From Corylus avellana (Eukaryota > Streptophyta > Magnoliopsida > Fagales > Betulaceae), in NCBI RefSeq assembly GCF_901000735.1, contig NC_081545.1, forward strand, positions 2,028,583 to 2,092,582: DNA of 64,000 nt. Reading direction: 5' to 3'. The position numbers were made by a program, and so were the translations under genes. The notes beneath the pieces are model-generated. The model was not told where the DNA came from, searched no databases, and saw nothing but the letters and a program-made list of their open reading frames with translations. Positions 33,980 to 46,589 of the stretch are shown here, one piece after another (position 1 is the first letter of the stretch; every line of letters starts with the position of its first letter).

Positions 33980-35221
33980 ATGGAATTGGAGTTTGAGAAA
34001 GAGGGTGAAAGAAAGAGGAGAAAGCTAGATGATGATGATGAAGATGAAGAAGTACACCCAGAAAGCAGACTGGAAAGCCTCCCAAGGGAAATCATCCTTG
34101 ATATTCTTTCAGGGCTTCCCATATCATCTTTGGTTCAGTTCAAGTCTGTATGCAGGGCTTGGCGCATGTTAGCAAGAGATCCTGATCTTGTTAACATGCA
34201 CAGCACACGCATGGCTGAGCGCAATCCTTGCCTCATATTCCACTGTGATTATCCCATCAGAAACCAGCTCTACTTTGTAGAACTCTCTGCCTGCAATGAC
34301 AAGAAGGAAAAGGTGAAAATGTTTGATGTGCCTTTTTGGTCTGCAATGTCTGAGTTTGATGTGGTAGGCTCATGTAATGGTTTACTATGCTTATCTGATG
34401 CATTATATAATGATGCACTATACATATATAACCCTTTTGCCAGGAAATACCAAGAGCTGCCTAAGTCCATGCAATATTTACATCAAGAACTGGTTTTTGG
34501 ATTCGGATTTCATCCCACAACCATGGAATACAAGGTGGTTAAGATAATCTATTACAAAAATTCCGATCGATGCTACCGCCGCACTTTCAGAATCACAAAC
34601 ATGAATTCAGAGGTTCAAATTTTCACTCTGGGAAGCTCCACCTGGAGAAGTATGGGAAAGGCAGCTCACCATCTTCTTCAGGGGCCATCACAAGTCCTGG
34701 TTAAGGGAAGACTTCATTGGGTAACTTGGCCTCGAAGATACAAAAGGCGCAGCATCATCTCGTTTGACCTAGCCGACGAGCAATTCCAGGAGGTCCCAAC
34801 ACCAGATTGCTATACTTTAAACAAGCGGAAGTATCATCTGGTGGTTCTGGGAGGTTGTCTTGCTGCTGCAGTTTACAGCAACTTTGGGAAATTGGAGATA
34901 TGGGTGATGAGAGAGTATGGTGTGAAGGAGTCTTGGATCAAGAAATTCAACATAGGATCCTATGTGCCTAGGGGATTTGAGAGAAATGTGAACCAATCCT
35001 TCAAGATTTCAAAGATCATTTCCAAAGGAAGATTTGTTAGAGTTCTATGCCTCTTGCAGAATGGTGAGATCTTGTTGGAGTACAAGAGCAGAGCGCTGGT
35101 CTCCTATGACCCAAAAAGTGGAAAGTTTAAAGACCTCATGTTTCAGGGAATACCAAAGTGGTTTCAAGCAATTGTTCATGTGGGCAGCCTCAGCTGGATT
35201 GACACCTCCATTGATGCTTGA
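33980..35221 (+). CDS. F-box protein, Arabidopsis At3g07870 type
   Basis: This intact frame encodes 413 residues; the first ATG is at 33980, just after a splice acceptor. The N-terminus is charged (basic KRRKL, then DDDDEDEE). The F-box is at residues 32-72 (LPREIILDILSGLPISSLVQFKSV). An FBA-type domain follows, with FDVVGSCNGLLCLSDALYND, LYIYNPFARKYQELP, ELVFGFGFHPTTMEYKVVKI and LEIWVMREYGVKESWIKKF, then LLQNGEILLEYKSR near the C-terminus. These motifs, their spacing and the length fit my recollection of the plant F-box protein At3g07870. Known role: putative SCF substrate receptor with no established target. It is not closely related to the tandem F-box genes at the left of the window. No defects are seen. 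Confidence 0.92.
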   Translation: MELEFEKEGERKRRKLDDDDEDEEVHPESRLESLPREIILDILSGLPISSLVQFKSVCRAWRMLARDPDLVNMHSTRMAERNPCLIFHCDYPIRNQLYFVELSACNDKKEKVKMFDVPFWSAMSEFDVVGSCNGLLCLSDALYNDALYIYNPFARKYQELPKSMQYLHQELVFGFGFHPTTMEYKVVKIIYYKNSDRCYRRTFRITNMNSEVQIFTLGSSTWRSMGKAAHHLLQGPSQVLVKGRLHWVTWPRRYKRRSIISFDLADEQFQEVPTPDCYTLNKRKYHLVVLGGCLAAAVYSNFGKLEIWVMREYGVKESWIKKFNIGSYVPRGFERNVNQSFKISKIISKGRFVRVLCLLQNGEILLEYKSRALVSYDPKSGKFKDLMFQGIPKWFQAIVHVGSLSWIDTSIDA

Positions 35222-38200
35222 ATATTCCTGAAGTTGGGAGCTTCTTTCCCAGTGAGTTTGCTTACTGAATTCAATCAAGCATATGGTTTTCTGTTTATTT
35301 GCATGTCTCAAAGGTCTGTGATTGTGAACATCTGAATGTGACATCAGATGCTCCAACATTGTAAAATTAAGGCATAAGTTACTGGAAATTGAAATGTTTT
35401 CCTTGTGCTTTTTGTCAAGATTGAATATAGTTATATTGAGTCATCCTATTGAAGCTAGTCTTCCACCCCTTAACCCAAAGCAAAAGCTACAGCCAAAGAA
35501 GGGTAACAAGATTTTGTTTATCATTTCCTGTGAATGATATCATGCAAACATTGAAGTAAAAGCAATGCTATTGCTCAAAATATAGCAATGTCAATTGCTC
35601 AGTAAACAAGACGAATTGCTTTTGTATAATTTTCATAAGAACTTAATTAAATGATTAAATTTACATTTTTTATCGGTTTAAACTTTAAGGATATTCGAAC
35701 CTTATCTCTGTAGTTTACCTCTCATTTCAATTGAATATTCAATATCTTGGGCCTTACTTATTAACTAAATGATTAAAATCACAATTTATTAATAGCTTAA
35801 ACTTTTGGGATAAATGGGTAATTTAAAGTTAGGTAATTATGGGCACATGCTTTCTTTGTTTGTTTTTTTTCTTCTTCCTTTTCTGGGCAAATAGAAAATA
35901 CAAAAAAACAACAAATCAGGGGGATTGGGGGAGGGATTTGTACGATGGGAATCCTTCCACAAAGATTGATAGAAGCAGCCAATTTGGTTAGGTTATGTGC
36001 AAAGCCTATCAGGTTAGGTTGTATGTCACCTATGCTTTCTATGAACTTCAATGAAATGAACTTCCTTTTCAATGAAATTGCCCTGTTTTTGAATATTCTA
36101 ATTGCGTGTTGGTTCTTGCAATATTTTTCTTATTTACCAGGTAGAATTTAGTGAACCTTGGCATGCTACTTTACAGATTTCCTACCCACTCCCAATCTTG
36201 AGATCTTTATTTAATCCTCTTCCTCTTGACATCTTCATCTTAATCCACCAATGAGAGAATTGGGAACCGAAGCTAATCTTCTTTAAATAGGGTCTCAATC
36301 TCAACAGATCAAGTTTCAACTAAAATTGAACCCGAGCCAAATCTATGGCACAAGTTCTGAGTTTTTGTTTATCAATTTATACGATGAAATCGGTCTAAGT
36401 ACTCAGTTTTATTGGGCTAGGCTCCATTTGGGTATTCATTATGACATCAACTAATAGACTTGTCCCGGAAGATCAATGCAAAGAGTTTCAAACCACCACC
36501 TATATATTATACAATAAAAGAAGTCTCCCCCCACCCCACCACCAAAATATTAATAATATAATATAATAGTAAAGATTGGAAGTGAAAATAAGTTGATAAA
36601 CATTGTAAGAAATTTGAGGACATCAAGTGAAATAAATTGATAAACATCAAGTGGATGTGAGCCAATAAAAAGAACTAAAGTAGTACACATTTCTCATAAC
36701 TTGGGGCAGCCAAAAGGTTCAAAAGGTAAAGTAAGGACAAGTTGTGAGCTTAAAGATGGTTGGTGATGCTTATAGGTTCAAACTGTTGGATGACATATTT
36801 TGTGGTCATCTCTAAGCTTTCTTTTTCTTTTTTTCTTTTTACCATTTTTTTTTTTAAAAAAAAAAGAAAATTACCGTTCATGTCCTTTGGGTTTAAGCTT
36901 TGATCGAATCACTTCCTCAAATTTAAAATCAGTCAAACATATCCTTAACCTTAAGGCTTAATCCGTTATCAAATCACTCCCTCTGTACTATTTCCGTCAA
37001 TTTTTTTGTATGGATTGCCACATCATACTCAATAATATTACGGCCGTGAACATATTGCACAATCAACTTGCTACATCATACTAAGTAACAGTGGCCACGC
37101 GGCGCCACCCCCTCCCTACAGCTTTCTTGGGGAAATTTTTGTTCAAAATCACATTCAATTTTGAAAATCTGAGAGTATTCAAAACATATAATAATGGCTA
37201 GGACCCAAGGACCACCTCATCCAACCCCACAAAGGATTCTCTCCCACTAGACATCTCTCGAAACATCTTTTCACAACAGCCCTTTGTCTCTCTCACCTAT
37301 TGCAAGCGTACTTCTTTGAATCCCAAAACAACCTGTTCTCCTAGTTGTTCACCACACGACCCAACTTTTCTTCCGTTGACCATTTTAGTTGTCCTGGCGA
37401 CTATGATGAACATCGGAAAGATATAGTGAAAAAAAATCAAGATACCAGGAAAAAAATCGTAAGTTTATAGGGTCGTGTTATTCATTAGGCACGTTTCCTT
37501 TTAGTTTATGTTTTTTCTGCACTGAATTGGTTGTATTGAAGCTTATTATTGGGTTGTCCAGCCTGTTTTGTCATTCCCTTCTCCCTTCCCCTGTTGTAAT
37601 TCAGGAAAAAAAAAAAAAAAAAAAAGCGCCAACGGCAAAGATCTATGGGGGACATTTTCCTGTCAATAGGATGGGGCGAGAAAAGTTGGGGGATGAGACT
37701 GCATCTAGAGAATTGTCTGAAAGCGGCTCATTTTGCTACACGATGGGCATAGAAGTTTGCCCTTTGTTAACTTTTTTCACTTCCCATTTGGAGGAAGCTG
37801 GAACAAGAAAGTGTTAGGTATATAACAAATCATATTACCCACACAGGAAGAAGACCAATGAAATAAAACTTCCCAAGCAGTTCCTCAGCAATGCCTTGGG
37901 GAAAAGACAGTTTCTTGCTTGTTGACATCACTGTCTACATTATGTTGTAATCATACAAGAAGGAGAGGTTCTCTTGTTTCTTCTAAAAGCTTGGATGCTA
38001 AAGAAAGGAACCAAATAGATGTTATGGGCTCAATAATCCTATTTATTAGATGGTCAACTATTTAAAATATTTTCATTATGAATTGTCAACTTGTGGGGGT
38101 TCTATGATGAATGTAGTGAATGTGATGGCCTATCATGGATGAAATTTGTAAAACAAAAAATGTCTCTGGTCATGTTATAGTTTCTCTTGCTAGGGTTCTC

Positions 38201-38859
38201 TAGCATCTACCATCTCCCAATCAAGCAATGTAATCCCAAAAAACCTCAGGCAAATGCTTGCCCTCACAGTACAGCATACTTAAGCAACATAGATTTCAAT
38301 TATGGGCAAATGCTTGGGGGTACATCAATGCTCTTAGCAACTGACATGATAGTTGATAATCAGTAAAATAATTAAAAGTGTACGGTTGACAAGTCAGCCA
38401 CTAATTGATTAAATTGCTAAGTCAAATTTGTTTGCTTAATCATCTCACCAACTGCGAACTGCCAAATCAATTTGTAAGGAAGCTTATAGTAAAAGTTGTA
38501 GTACCTCTAACAACACTCTTAATTATGACAAGGAATGCCCCATATTGCAGGATAAAATTAAATTCTAGTAAAAAATAGGTTTACACAGCCTGGGAAGAAC
38601 TCATTTTTTGGGGGCGCCATGGGGGTTAAGAGTCCTTTGGCTGCTATTTAATACCTCACATTTTAAACATGAATTTTTAGTTTACAATGAATCAACTCAT
38701 GTAGTGGTTCAGGCCCCACAACATCACATACATATACATAAATATTAGTTAGCAATGAGAGGCTGAATATAACTTCTGAAGGAACATGGTATAGCATTGG
38801 TCCTTGAAGAAATGATAGGACATTTTTGTTTATGGGCAGATAGCCTTGCAAGTTGTTGG
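35222..38859. other. Intergenic stretch, no supported gene
   Basis: Moderately AT-rich. The first part is presumably the 3' UTR of the F-box gene, and 38590-38859 the 3' UTR of the minus-strand gene that follows. A short frame at 37620-37817 is open for about 65 codons after a poly-A run but matches nothing I know. Segments near 36900-37030 (AATCACTCCCTCT) resemble a dispersed repeat also seen near 47770-47860. Confidence 0.4.
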
Positions 38860-41259
38860 TTACCCCAGACCACTAGTGCTTCTTCTCAAGTGCTCCAACA
38901 CATCTTTTTGGCCAGTGAGATACTCAACCAAGCCTTCCAAGTGACAAAAAGTAATTTAGCATGATGAAAAATAAAATGGAAGGGTTGAAGAATACAAAGA
39001 GATAAGATCTCAATGAAGAATCTAAACTCCACTTATATGTTGATGGCATTCTAATATGCATCAAAAGTAGCATGGTGGACACTTCATTATCCAGACATTA
39101 TAGTCTTCCTGATAGCCCAATTGCATATAGCATGGTGGTCCTAAAAAGAAAACAAGTAACACACACACAAACGCACATTAAAATCACAAAGTAATAATTA
39201 CCATTGGTATAATCTCGACAGTCATGGTGGCCAACCCTCAAATCTGTTTCCCAGCTTTTATTGAATTCACATGCTATATCTACAGCATCCACTTCAGGAG
39301 ATCCAACATACCAGCATTTGCTTCTTGGTACTTTTCTCAGCTCCCTCATAAGAAGAACTCCTAACAGTAAGGTAAATGTTAAATTCTAGCATTCAGGAAT
39401 TGAAATACCAATGCCAAATTGCAGACTCTATCTCCAGACTTCTCTTTAATTTCGTTTTAAACTTCAGCAAGGGACATGATAAAATGTATGCTTACACAAA
39501 AAGTGTATTTCGCATATGTAGCAACAAGGTAAAACCGCCAGAAGTTTTCCTTAATTCCATATCAAAAGTCCTTATTTACCAAAAAGGAAATATCAAGAAT
39601 TCCAACAAGCAAAAATTTTCATCAAAACCCAACTAAATCCTTGGAGCTTGGTTGACATGAGAAGTGAGATAGATGGAATCAAGGAGAGTATATAACAGGG
39701 TAACCCTAACTATGAACAAATCAGTTGCAAAAAGTAGAAAGCAGCATCTTTCAGCCCACAAAGGTTCAAACAAAAATCAAATGATTGTTTTTTTAATCAA
39801 GACCTCCTTTTGGGTATGCAGCCAAGCTGGAACAAACAAAGCTGTCCAGCCCCCTGCCGGACTACGAATGCGATATCTCCTCTGTCTACAAGGTTCACAG
39901 ATTAGGCGTGTCCACCATCAGCATATCAGGTTTATCAGCAGTCAACAACTTCCAAATTCTCCAAGGCAATGGCAAATTTGATTGAAAAAAATTACTGGAG
40001 GCAACAATACAAAAGAATTGAGGTTTCAAATAACCTAGTTTTGGAGTACGTAGTATACACGACACATCCAATAGGACCAAACCATAGCTACAGGCCTCTG
40101 GCCTCATAGTAACAACATGTTCTTCACCTTTATGGATATTAAAATTTGTCATGAAAGCTATGAAAATTTGAAATCTGATGATGTTTCAATATTCATATAT
40201 AAATTCAGTAATTAGAACTCTTCGGAGTGAACTTGCTAGTATGATATAAGGCTCACCCGGTACTGCTCTACCAGATATAACATCAAGAGCCACATATAAA
40301 TTTTCAGGATCTTTAGGTTGAAAATCAAAAACCAAGGCCTGAAAATAGAGAATCAATCTGATTAGAACTTCTACATTGCAATAATGCAAACAGATTGAAC
40401 ACCAAGAAGTCATACTTTCTCTAGGTCTCCATTCCCATTCCTAACACAGAAAATCTCAGATTCTATCAAAAATCTGATACTTGAATCTAGAACAGAAACC
40501 CAGAAGTCATCCTCCGGGTCTATGCCTCTCTAGATCCAACTCATACAGCATGAAGCCAGCATTTTCCCATATATATCAAGAAAAAGAGTGCTTATAACAA
40601 ATGAGTGGCGTAACTTAATATAAGCTCTTCACAAGAATTTCCAGGACTGAGTATGACATTGATATCATGCCACGGAAAAAAAAAATCCTCAGTGTTAGAA
40701 AAAAATACCGAAGCTAAAAATTCAATTTTGGAAGATTAAGAGTATCTTATACTTCAAATTATGCAGTCACAGTTGAAGTTGGTGTTACCACAAGAAAAAT
40801 CATGCTAAACACATCAAAACTGAAAAACTACATCAGAAACCGATACAGGGATTGTAAAGGAAAGCCTCAGAGCCACATAATTCCTATACCCCAAAAGGAA
40901 CTAAGAACTTTGACAACTGTGTATCCATTAAAGCAAGATAAAAATTGCAGTTGATATCAAAGAGACCCATCTAATGAAACGCTAAGATAACCAGAAAAAG
41001 TCATTACTTTTACCACCTTATGAACAAAAAATGGAAAACCCAGGATGGGAATTAGATGAAAGAGGACCTGGCAGGAAGGAGGTGGGGAGGAGGGTTTGAT
41101 TAGGACCATAAAATGCTGCAAATCCCAGATATTGAGGGAGTAAGCAGCAGACATAAGCACCTGGGCTGGTCCTTTTGTTGCCCTTAGAGGTACTGCCACT
41201 ACATACACTTCATCTTTGCCTCTTGGAATTGCTGATTTTGTGAACGGTAATGAGGCCAT
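38860..41259 (-). CDS. Four-exon gene for a 168-aa conserved plant protein of unknown function
   Basis: I assembled this from splice signals: exon 1 41259-41068, exon 2 40338-40257, exon 3 39360-39202, exon 4 38933-38860. All introns are GT...AG, the phases (0, 1, 1) agree and the total of 507 nt ends in TAA. Exon 1 begins MASLPFTKSAIPRGKDEVYV and includes LNIWDLQHFMVLIKP. Exon 2 encodes ALVFDFQPKDPENLYVAL. Exon 3 encodes SKCWYVGSPEVDAVDIACEF and LRVGHHDCRDYTN. Exon 4 encodes GLVEYLTGQKDVLEHLRR. There is no signal peptide or membrane segment. It resembles conserved single-domain plant proteins of unknown function. The H-x-D-C...LTG segment with an upstream HF is faintly like permuted papain-fold (PPPDE/LRAT) proteins, which is inference only. 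The donor of intron 1 (GTCCTC) is weak. Confidence 0.72.
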
Positions 41260-41279
41260 TTGCTTTGGCTAAAACGTTG

Positions 41280-41572
41280 GAGCGGTTGAAAGTCATAGTT
41301 TCAGTTTGAGGGAAATAAATAAATAAATAATACCAATAGAAAATATGAAAAGTACAGCATCAAAAATATTGTGAAGCAGAATTTTGGCCACATTTCTCAT
41401 TGGTGTGTATTAACTCTCATATATAGGACATATGTTGAATGTTCTGTGGCCCCTATGTGAGCTTTGAGTGTTACATGAGATTTTTTTCTGTTCTTAATTT
41501 GACCCAAAAAAGTAGGACAAACGGTGGCCGTGGGACTATCTCTCTTACATTTAGAGTGGTCACATAGTCTAA

Positions 41573-41604
<32 letters not shown>

Positions 41605-42372
41605 AAAATGATAAATTAGTTCATAGCTTTACAAAAATTAAGTATGTTTTATCAAAAGATTTCTTCTTCATAATCTTAGAAGAAGTAGTGATTCTAGTGA
41701 AAGGTTTTATGGAGAAATTTTTGTATTGAGCAACACTATATACCACACTACTGTCTTTATCACTATTCTACTGTTTTGATGTGGTATTGTCGATCTACTC
41801 TTAGATCAATTTTTGTTAAAAGAAAAAAATATTAATGATAAATTGACAATGTCCTGCATAATGTGATAAAGGTGTGATATATGACATTTCTCTTTAGTAT
41901 TTTGAAAAGTAATTTATATTTTGAGTTGTTTATTAATGTATTTGAGAAGAGTGAGAAATTCAAATTGAAAATTGAAAATAGAAAACAAAATATTTTGACA
42001 AACATAGAGTAATGCTAGAAGCCTAGAACCCACACTGTTATGATTTATCATACTACTATCTTATTCTGCTGACATGTCAGTGTTAATTAGACTTTGAATT
42101 TTTGTTTAAAAGTTGATTGGCACTACTTCGTCAGCCGAGCATATAATTGTGAAATACTGAGAAATGTAAGAAACTATATTGTTATCTCACTTTAATAATG
42201 TGACACAGGCAATCCACCATTGCATTACTCTTATATGTAAAAAAAAAAAAAAAAATGTAGTAGGAATTAAAAAAATTAAAAAAAATAAAGAATGCGAAGG
42301 CTTAAAAAAAAAATGCGAGAAGGTCATTTGATATGGTACGAGGGTTTGGAGAAATAAAAAAGTAGTAGCATG
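41280..42372. other. Upstream region of the four-exon gene, AT-rich
   Basis: The part next to 41259 is the presumed promoter. A poly-T tract is at 41573-41599. A fragment starting GAGTAATGCTAGAAGCC at about 42007 is one end of the 10132-type MITE family. No gene is seen. Confidence 0.45.
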
Positions 42373-42788
42373 CTTAAAATTAGGGCTGGGCAAAAACCCG
42401 CCCAACCAGAACTTCATGGCCCCACATGTGCGGTTTAGTGTTTATTTTCACAGGTTCGGGTTGGGAATATCCAACCCGTGCGGGGTGGGTTTCGGGTTTA
42501 CTAATATTTCCTATGCAGGTACCCACCTCAACCCGCTCCTACCTGCTCCTAAAACACAAAAAGAAAACCCTAGACTTAAGAGACCCATTCGGCCTTTCTC
42601 CCTTTCACCCAGCACTCAAGTCCTCAACACAGCCGTCAGCCGCACCGCACGACCGCACCTCTCGATCTCCCATCGGATCGAACCCATCTCACTCTCGAGT
42701 CTCGCCTCTCGATCTCTCATTCCAGCACTCAGCTGCTCAGCCTCAGCCTGCTCTACTCAGACTACTCTCGCCTTTCGATCTCTCATCT

Positions 42789-42929
42789 TCCGACTTCATT
42801 CGGAAGTGCGGTGGTTGCGTTGTCATTGACGGCGGCTTTGCAACAGAGCTCGAACGACACGGGGCTGCCCTCAACAACCCTCTTTGGAGCGCCAAGTGCC
42901 TTATTGATTCTCCTCATCTTGTCAGAAGG
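42789..42929 (+). pseudogene. Captured first exon of a homocysteine S-methyltransferase gene
   Basis: The reading DFIRKCGGCVVIDGGFATEL, continuing through NNPLWSAKCLI to SPHLVRR, matches the N-terminal part of plant homocysteine S-methyltransferases (HMT), which transfer a methyl group from S-methylmethionine to homocysteine to form methionine. It ends exactly at a splice-donor-like AGG|GTACTC, where HMT exon 1 would end. No further HMT exon (for example YLEAGAD...SSYQAT) is found downstream, so the Zn-binding cysteines and most of the barrel are missing. It sits between the hAT left end and its transposase, in an open frame that runs upstream through the hAT leader. It cannot encode a working enzyme. 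Confidence 0.75.
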
Positions 42930-44020
42930 GTACTCTCTCACTGTCTCTCTCTCTTTTCTGTTTGGATCTTGGGAAAGGTGAAAATGAAATGAAGGAAAGA
43001 AAGAAATATTCTCAAATGATTTCCTTTTCTGGGTAGTACTAGAAAATATATGAAGAAAGAATTGTTTATATTTTTTTCTTTTCTTTCTTTTTGGTCGGAG
43101 TAAATGAGGGTTAGATTTTCAAGAATTTGCTTCTTGTAATATTTCTCCCATACTTTTACTACATATATGTATTTCTGTCATATTTTTAGTAATTAATTAA
43201 TGTTTACACCAGCTCAAAATTTTAGTTATGGTTAATAGGTTTGACTCTCCAATATTAAAGTTCTTCAGATTATCAATGTAGATATCTTGAATATACATAT
43301 ATGCAAATGCATGTGTGCATTTTCTGCATGCCTATTTTAAAACCATGTGATTGAGTGGTTCAGTTTGATGTCATGTGCTTGAATCAGGATTATGGTATCT
43401 GCTAGTTCAAATTTTGATTGAGTGCATTGCATATTGGTCTCTCTCTCTCTCTCTCTGCTTGGCGTGCATATTTTTTTATTTGCGAGTATTTATAAGTCAC
43501 TTACCTAAACAGCATCAAGCCCATGACTTAACCAACCGTCACCCTTTTCTATGGGGAGAGGAGATGCCAATTGGCCCAAAGGCCATTGGTTCATGAATGT
43601 GAACATGCACTTTAGTCCATTGAGGCTCATGACTTGCTTTTCGCTTTTGCTCTAGGAAACCTTAAATGATTATGCCTAAAGCCTGTTTATGCAGGCCATC
43701 TAAAACATTGACAGTTGATTACCATTTTTTTTCCTCTTTTTATGCTATAAGATGTCAATAAGAAATGCAGTAAATACTTGTAATATACATTAGTGGATAT
43801 ATATTGGAAAAAGTTGTCTCCTTTATTCCATTACCTCTCTTTAACCAAGTGATTGAAATGTAGTAGTGGCAGAAAAGTTTTCCTCTTCAATCCTAGAATG
43901 CTCCATGTAAAATGCACCCTTCTTCCTTGTCAATGCTTTGATTAAGATATAACTAATTGAGACTTCTCTGTGCTAGAAAACTCTGATATGAGCTGTGAAA
44001 TAAGTTCTGCAAAGGTCTAA

Positions 44021-44215
44021 TTATGTTGGGTTTGATTTTCTTGTTAGGGTTTTATTTTGATAAGCAATTTTTGTTAAGGATTCTTGTTAGTTGTTAATAA
44101 TTTATGGTCTGATTATGTTGGGTTTGATTTTCTTGTTAGGGTTGTATTTTGATAAGCAATTTTTGTTAAGGATTCTTGTTAGTTGTTAATAATTTATGGT
44201 CTGATTATGTTGGGT
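44021..44215 (+). repeat. 92-bp tandem repeat in the hAT leader intron
   Basis: Two nearly identical 92-bp units start TTATGTTGGGTTTGATTTTC at 44021 and 44113. A partial third starts at 44205. It lies just upstream of the transposase exon. Confidence 0.85.
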
Positions 44216-44270
44216 CTGATTATGCAGTATTGATTTTTTTTTTTTTTTTTTCCCACTTATTGTAGACTCA

Positions 44271-46249
44271 TGGATGGTCATTCAAGTAGTGCTGTTGGTT
44301 CTAGTTCTGTGTCATCTATTCCTAACCCTAGTTCAGCTCTCCCACCAAAACCTATAAAATCTTAGTAAACATCAATGGTGTAGGAACATTTTACCAAATT
44401 AGAGGAGGGTGATCCTAAGGATTCTAAATCACAATGCAAGTATTGTAACAAATTGTTTAGTTGTCACACTAGAAAGCATGGTACAAATGCCATGCTTGGG
44501 CATTTGAGGAATACTTGCAAAAACTATCCGGTAGGTTTGATAAAGATGATAAGTCACAGTCAAAGTTAAGTTTTGAGGGTAAGAGGGAAGGCCAAATGGC
44601 AGTGGGAAAAGGATCTGTTGGTAATTTGGTGATTACTAAATACAATGCTGCGAAAATAAAAGAAGTAATTGCTAAGATGATAATTAAGGATGAGTTGCCA
44701 TTTAGGTTTGTGGAAGGTGAAGGGTTTCGGGATTTTATGAATATAGTTGAGCCTAGGTTTTCAATTCATTTTCGTTATACTGTGATGAAAGATTGTGTTA
44801 AGCTCTTCTTGTCTGAGAAGGAAAAGTTGAGGGCAATGTTTATGACAACTGGGGTTCGGGTTTGTCTTACCACTGATACGTGGACTTCGGTTCAAAACCT
44901 TAATTACATGGTAATCACCTCTCATTTTGTTGATAGTGATTGAAACTTACACAAAAGAATTTTAAACTTTTGTTTAATTCTAAATCACAAAGCTGATACC
45001 ATTGGGGAGAAGATTTTGTCGTGTATGCTTGAGTGGGGTATTCGTAACATTTTCACTATCACAGTTGACAATATTTCTACCAATGATGCTGCTTTGGAGT
45101 TTGTGAAGAGGAGAACTAGTAATAAGGAGGGCGCCATATTAGAGAATCAGTTTATGCATATCAGGTGTTGTGAACACATACTAAATCTTATTGTGATTGA
45201 TGGTTTGAAAGAGGTTGATGACTCCATTGTGAGGGTTAGAAGTGCGATGAAGTATGTGAAGTCTTCACCTGCAAGATTTGACAAGTTTAAGGCTTGTATT
45301 GAAAGAGAACAACTTGATTTCAAGGGTTTGTTGTGTCTTGATGTTCCCACTAGATGAAACTCTACATTTTTGATGTTGGAAGGTGCTGAAAAATGTCGAG
45401 CTGCTTTCCAACTTATGGAAGAGCTTGACAAGACCTTTAAGCTTACATTGACCGAGGAAAAGAATGAGAAAAATGGTTTGGGACCTCCTACTTGTGCTGA
45501 TTGGAGCCGTATTAAGATTTTTCTCAAGTTTCTCAAACTTTTTTATGATGCAACAATTCGAATTTTGGGGTCTTTGTATTGTACTTCTAATATGTACCTT
45601 CAAGAAATTTGTGGCATTCAAATGCATTTACAAGAGTATATTGATAATGGTGATTATGTATTGAGTGCTATGGGGAGAACTTGAGAACAATGATAGGGTT
45701 AACTTGATGATGTTTGTTGCTGTTATACTTGATCCACGAACCAAATTGGTGTCGTTAAAATATTGGTTCAAAGATGTTCTCGGTGTTGATAGATATAATG
45801 AAATGAAGAAAAAATTGAAGTCAATCCTTAACAAATTATATGATCACTACAACTCCGAAGAGAGTTCATCTCAAGTTCTATATAGTAGTGAATTGCCTCA
45901 AGGTTCCTCAATGAAAATAGAAGAAAGTGAGAATGCTAACATCTACTTCATGAATAGGTTTCATAAGTACCTAACTTCTAAAAGTGATATTGAAAACAAA
46001 TCGGAGATGGATCGATATTTGGTGGAGGATGTTGAAAAAGCGAATGTGAATTTTGATATTTTAAATTGGTGGAAGGTGAACTCAACCAAATTCCCAATAA
46101 TTGCCAAAATAGCACAAGATGTGTTGGCTATTCCCATTACAACAGTTGCTTCAGAATCAGCTTTTAGCACCGGAGGACATGTGTTGGATCCTTTTCGAAG
46201 TTCATTGGCCCCGAGTACGGTTGAAGCATTGATATGTTCACAAAATTAG
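44271..46249 (+). pseudogene. hAT transposase (BED-finger, RICESLEEPER/DAYSLEEPER-like), broken
   Basis: It begins MDGHSSSAVGSSSVSSIPNP. A BED zinc finger lies at 44440-44520 (CKYCNKLF...H...MLGHLRNTC). The transposase core includes VCLTTDTWTSVQNLNYMVIT and ENQFMHIRCCEHILNLIV. The C-terminal hAT dimerisation region is at 46048-46249 (FDILNWWKVN, ASESAFSTGG). Defects: stop codons near 44363-44387, a frameshift near 44525, stops at 44941 and 45355, a frameshift near 45680 and a stop at 46247 where related proteins have Trp. It is therefore inactive and any movement would need an enzyme from elsewhere. The intron-like region upstream and the TAG-for-TGG changes indicate decay by point mutation. 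Confidence 0.88.
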
Positions 46250-46439
46250 TTAAGATCAAAGCCCCTAAGTTCTGACTTAGATATGGTTGATGATGCTAAA
46301 AGTTATAAGCTCGATTCAGGTAAGTTTTTTCATCATTTATTCATTTTAGTTTGCTTAATATATTTTGCTATTTAAAAATTTCATTTATCGGTTTCAAATT
46401 GATATTGTAATTTTTTATTTTTTTTTTTCATTCTTTGTA

Positions 46440-46585
46440 AAAGTACTTTGAAGAACATCAGCATTTTACTTGAGGATGATTAGTGACTTAAAGTTGAAGT
46501 TGCATTCTGGACTTGAAGTTGAAGTTGCATTCTGGATGATTAGTCATTTTACTTTAAGTTGCATTTTGTTGGGTTTTGTTACATT
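46440..46585 (+). repeat. First part of the hAT 3' tandem repeat array
   Basis: It contains TTACTTGAGGATGATTAGTG, repeats of GACTTGAAGTTGAAGTTGCAT and GCATTTTGTTGGGTTTTG. The same units recur at 50500-51090, about 3.9 kb further on, showing that something was inserted between them. Confidence 0.75.
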
Positions 46586-46589
46586 TTTT

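Noticed and set aside
37527..37817. Possible processed gene at 37.5-37.8 kb
   Set aside because: The frame is open for only about 96 codons, begins in an unrelated stretch and crosses a poly-A run; no domain or homologue recognised.
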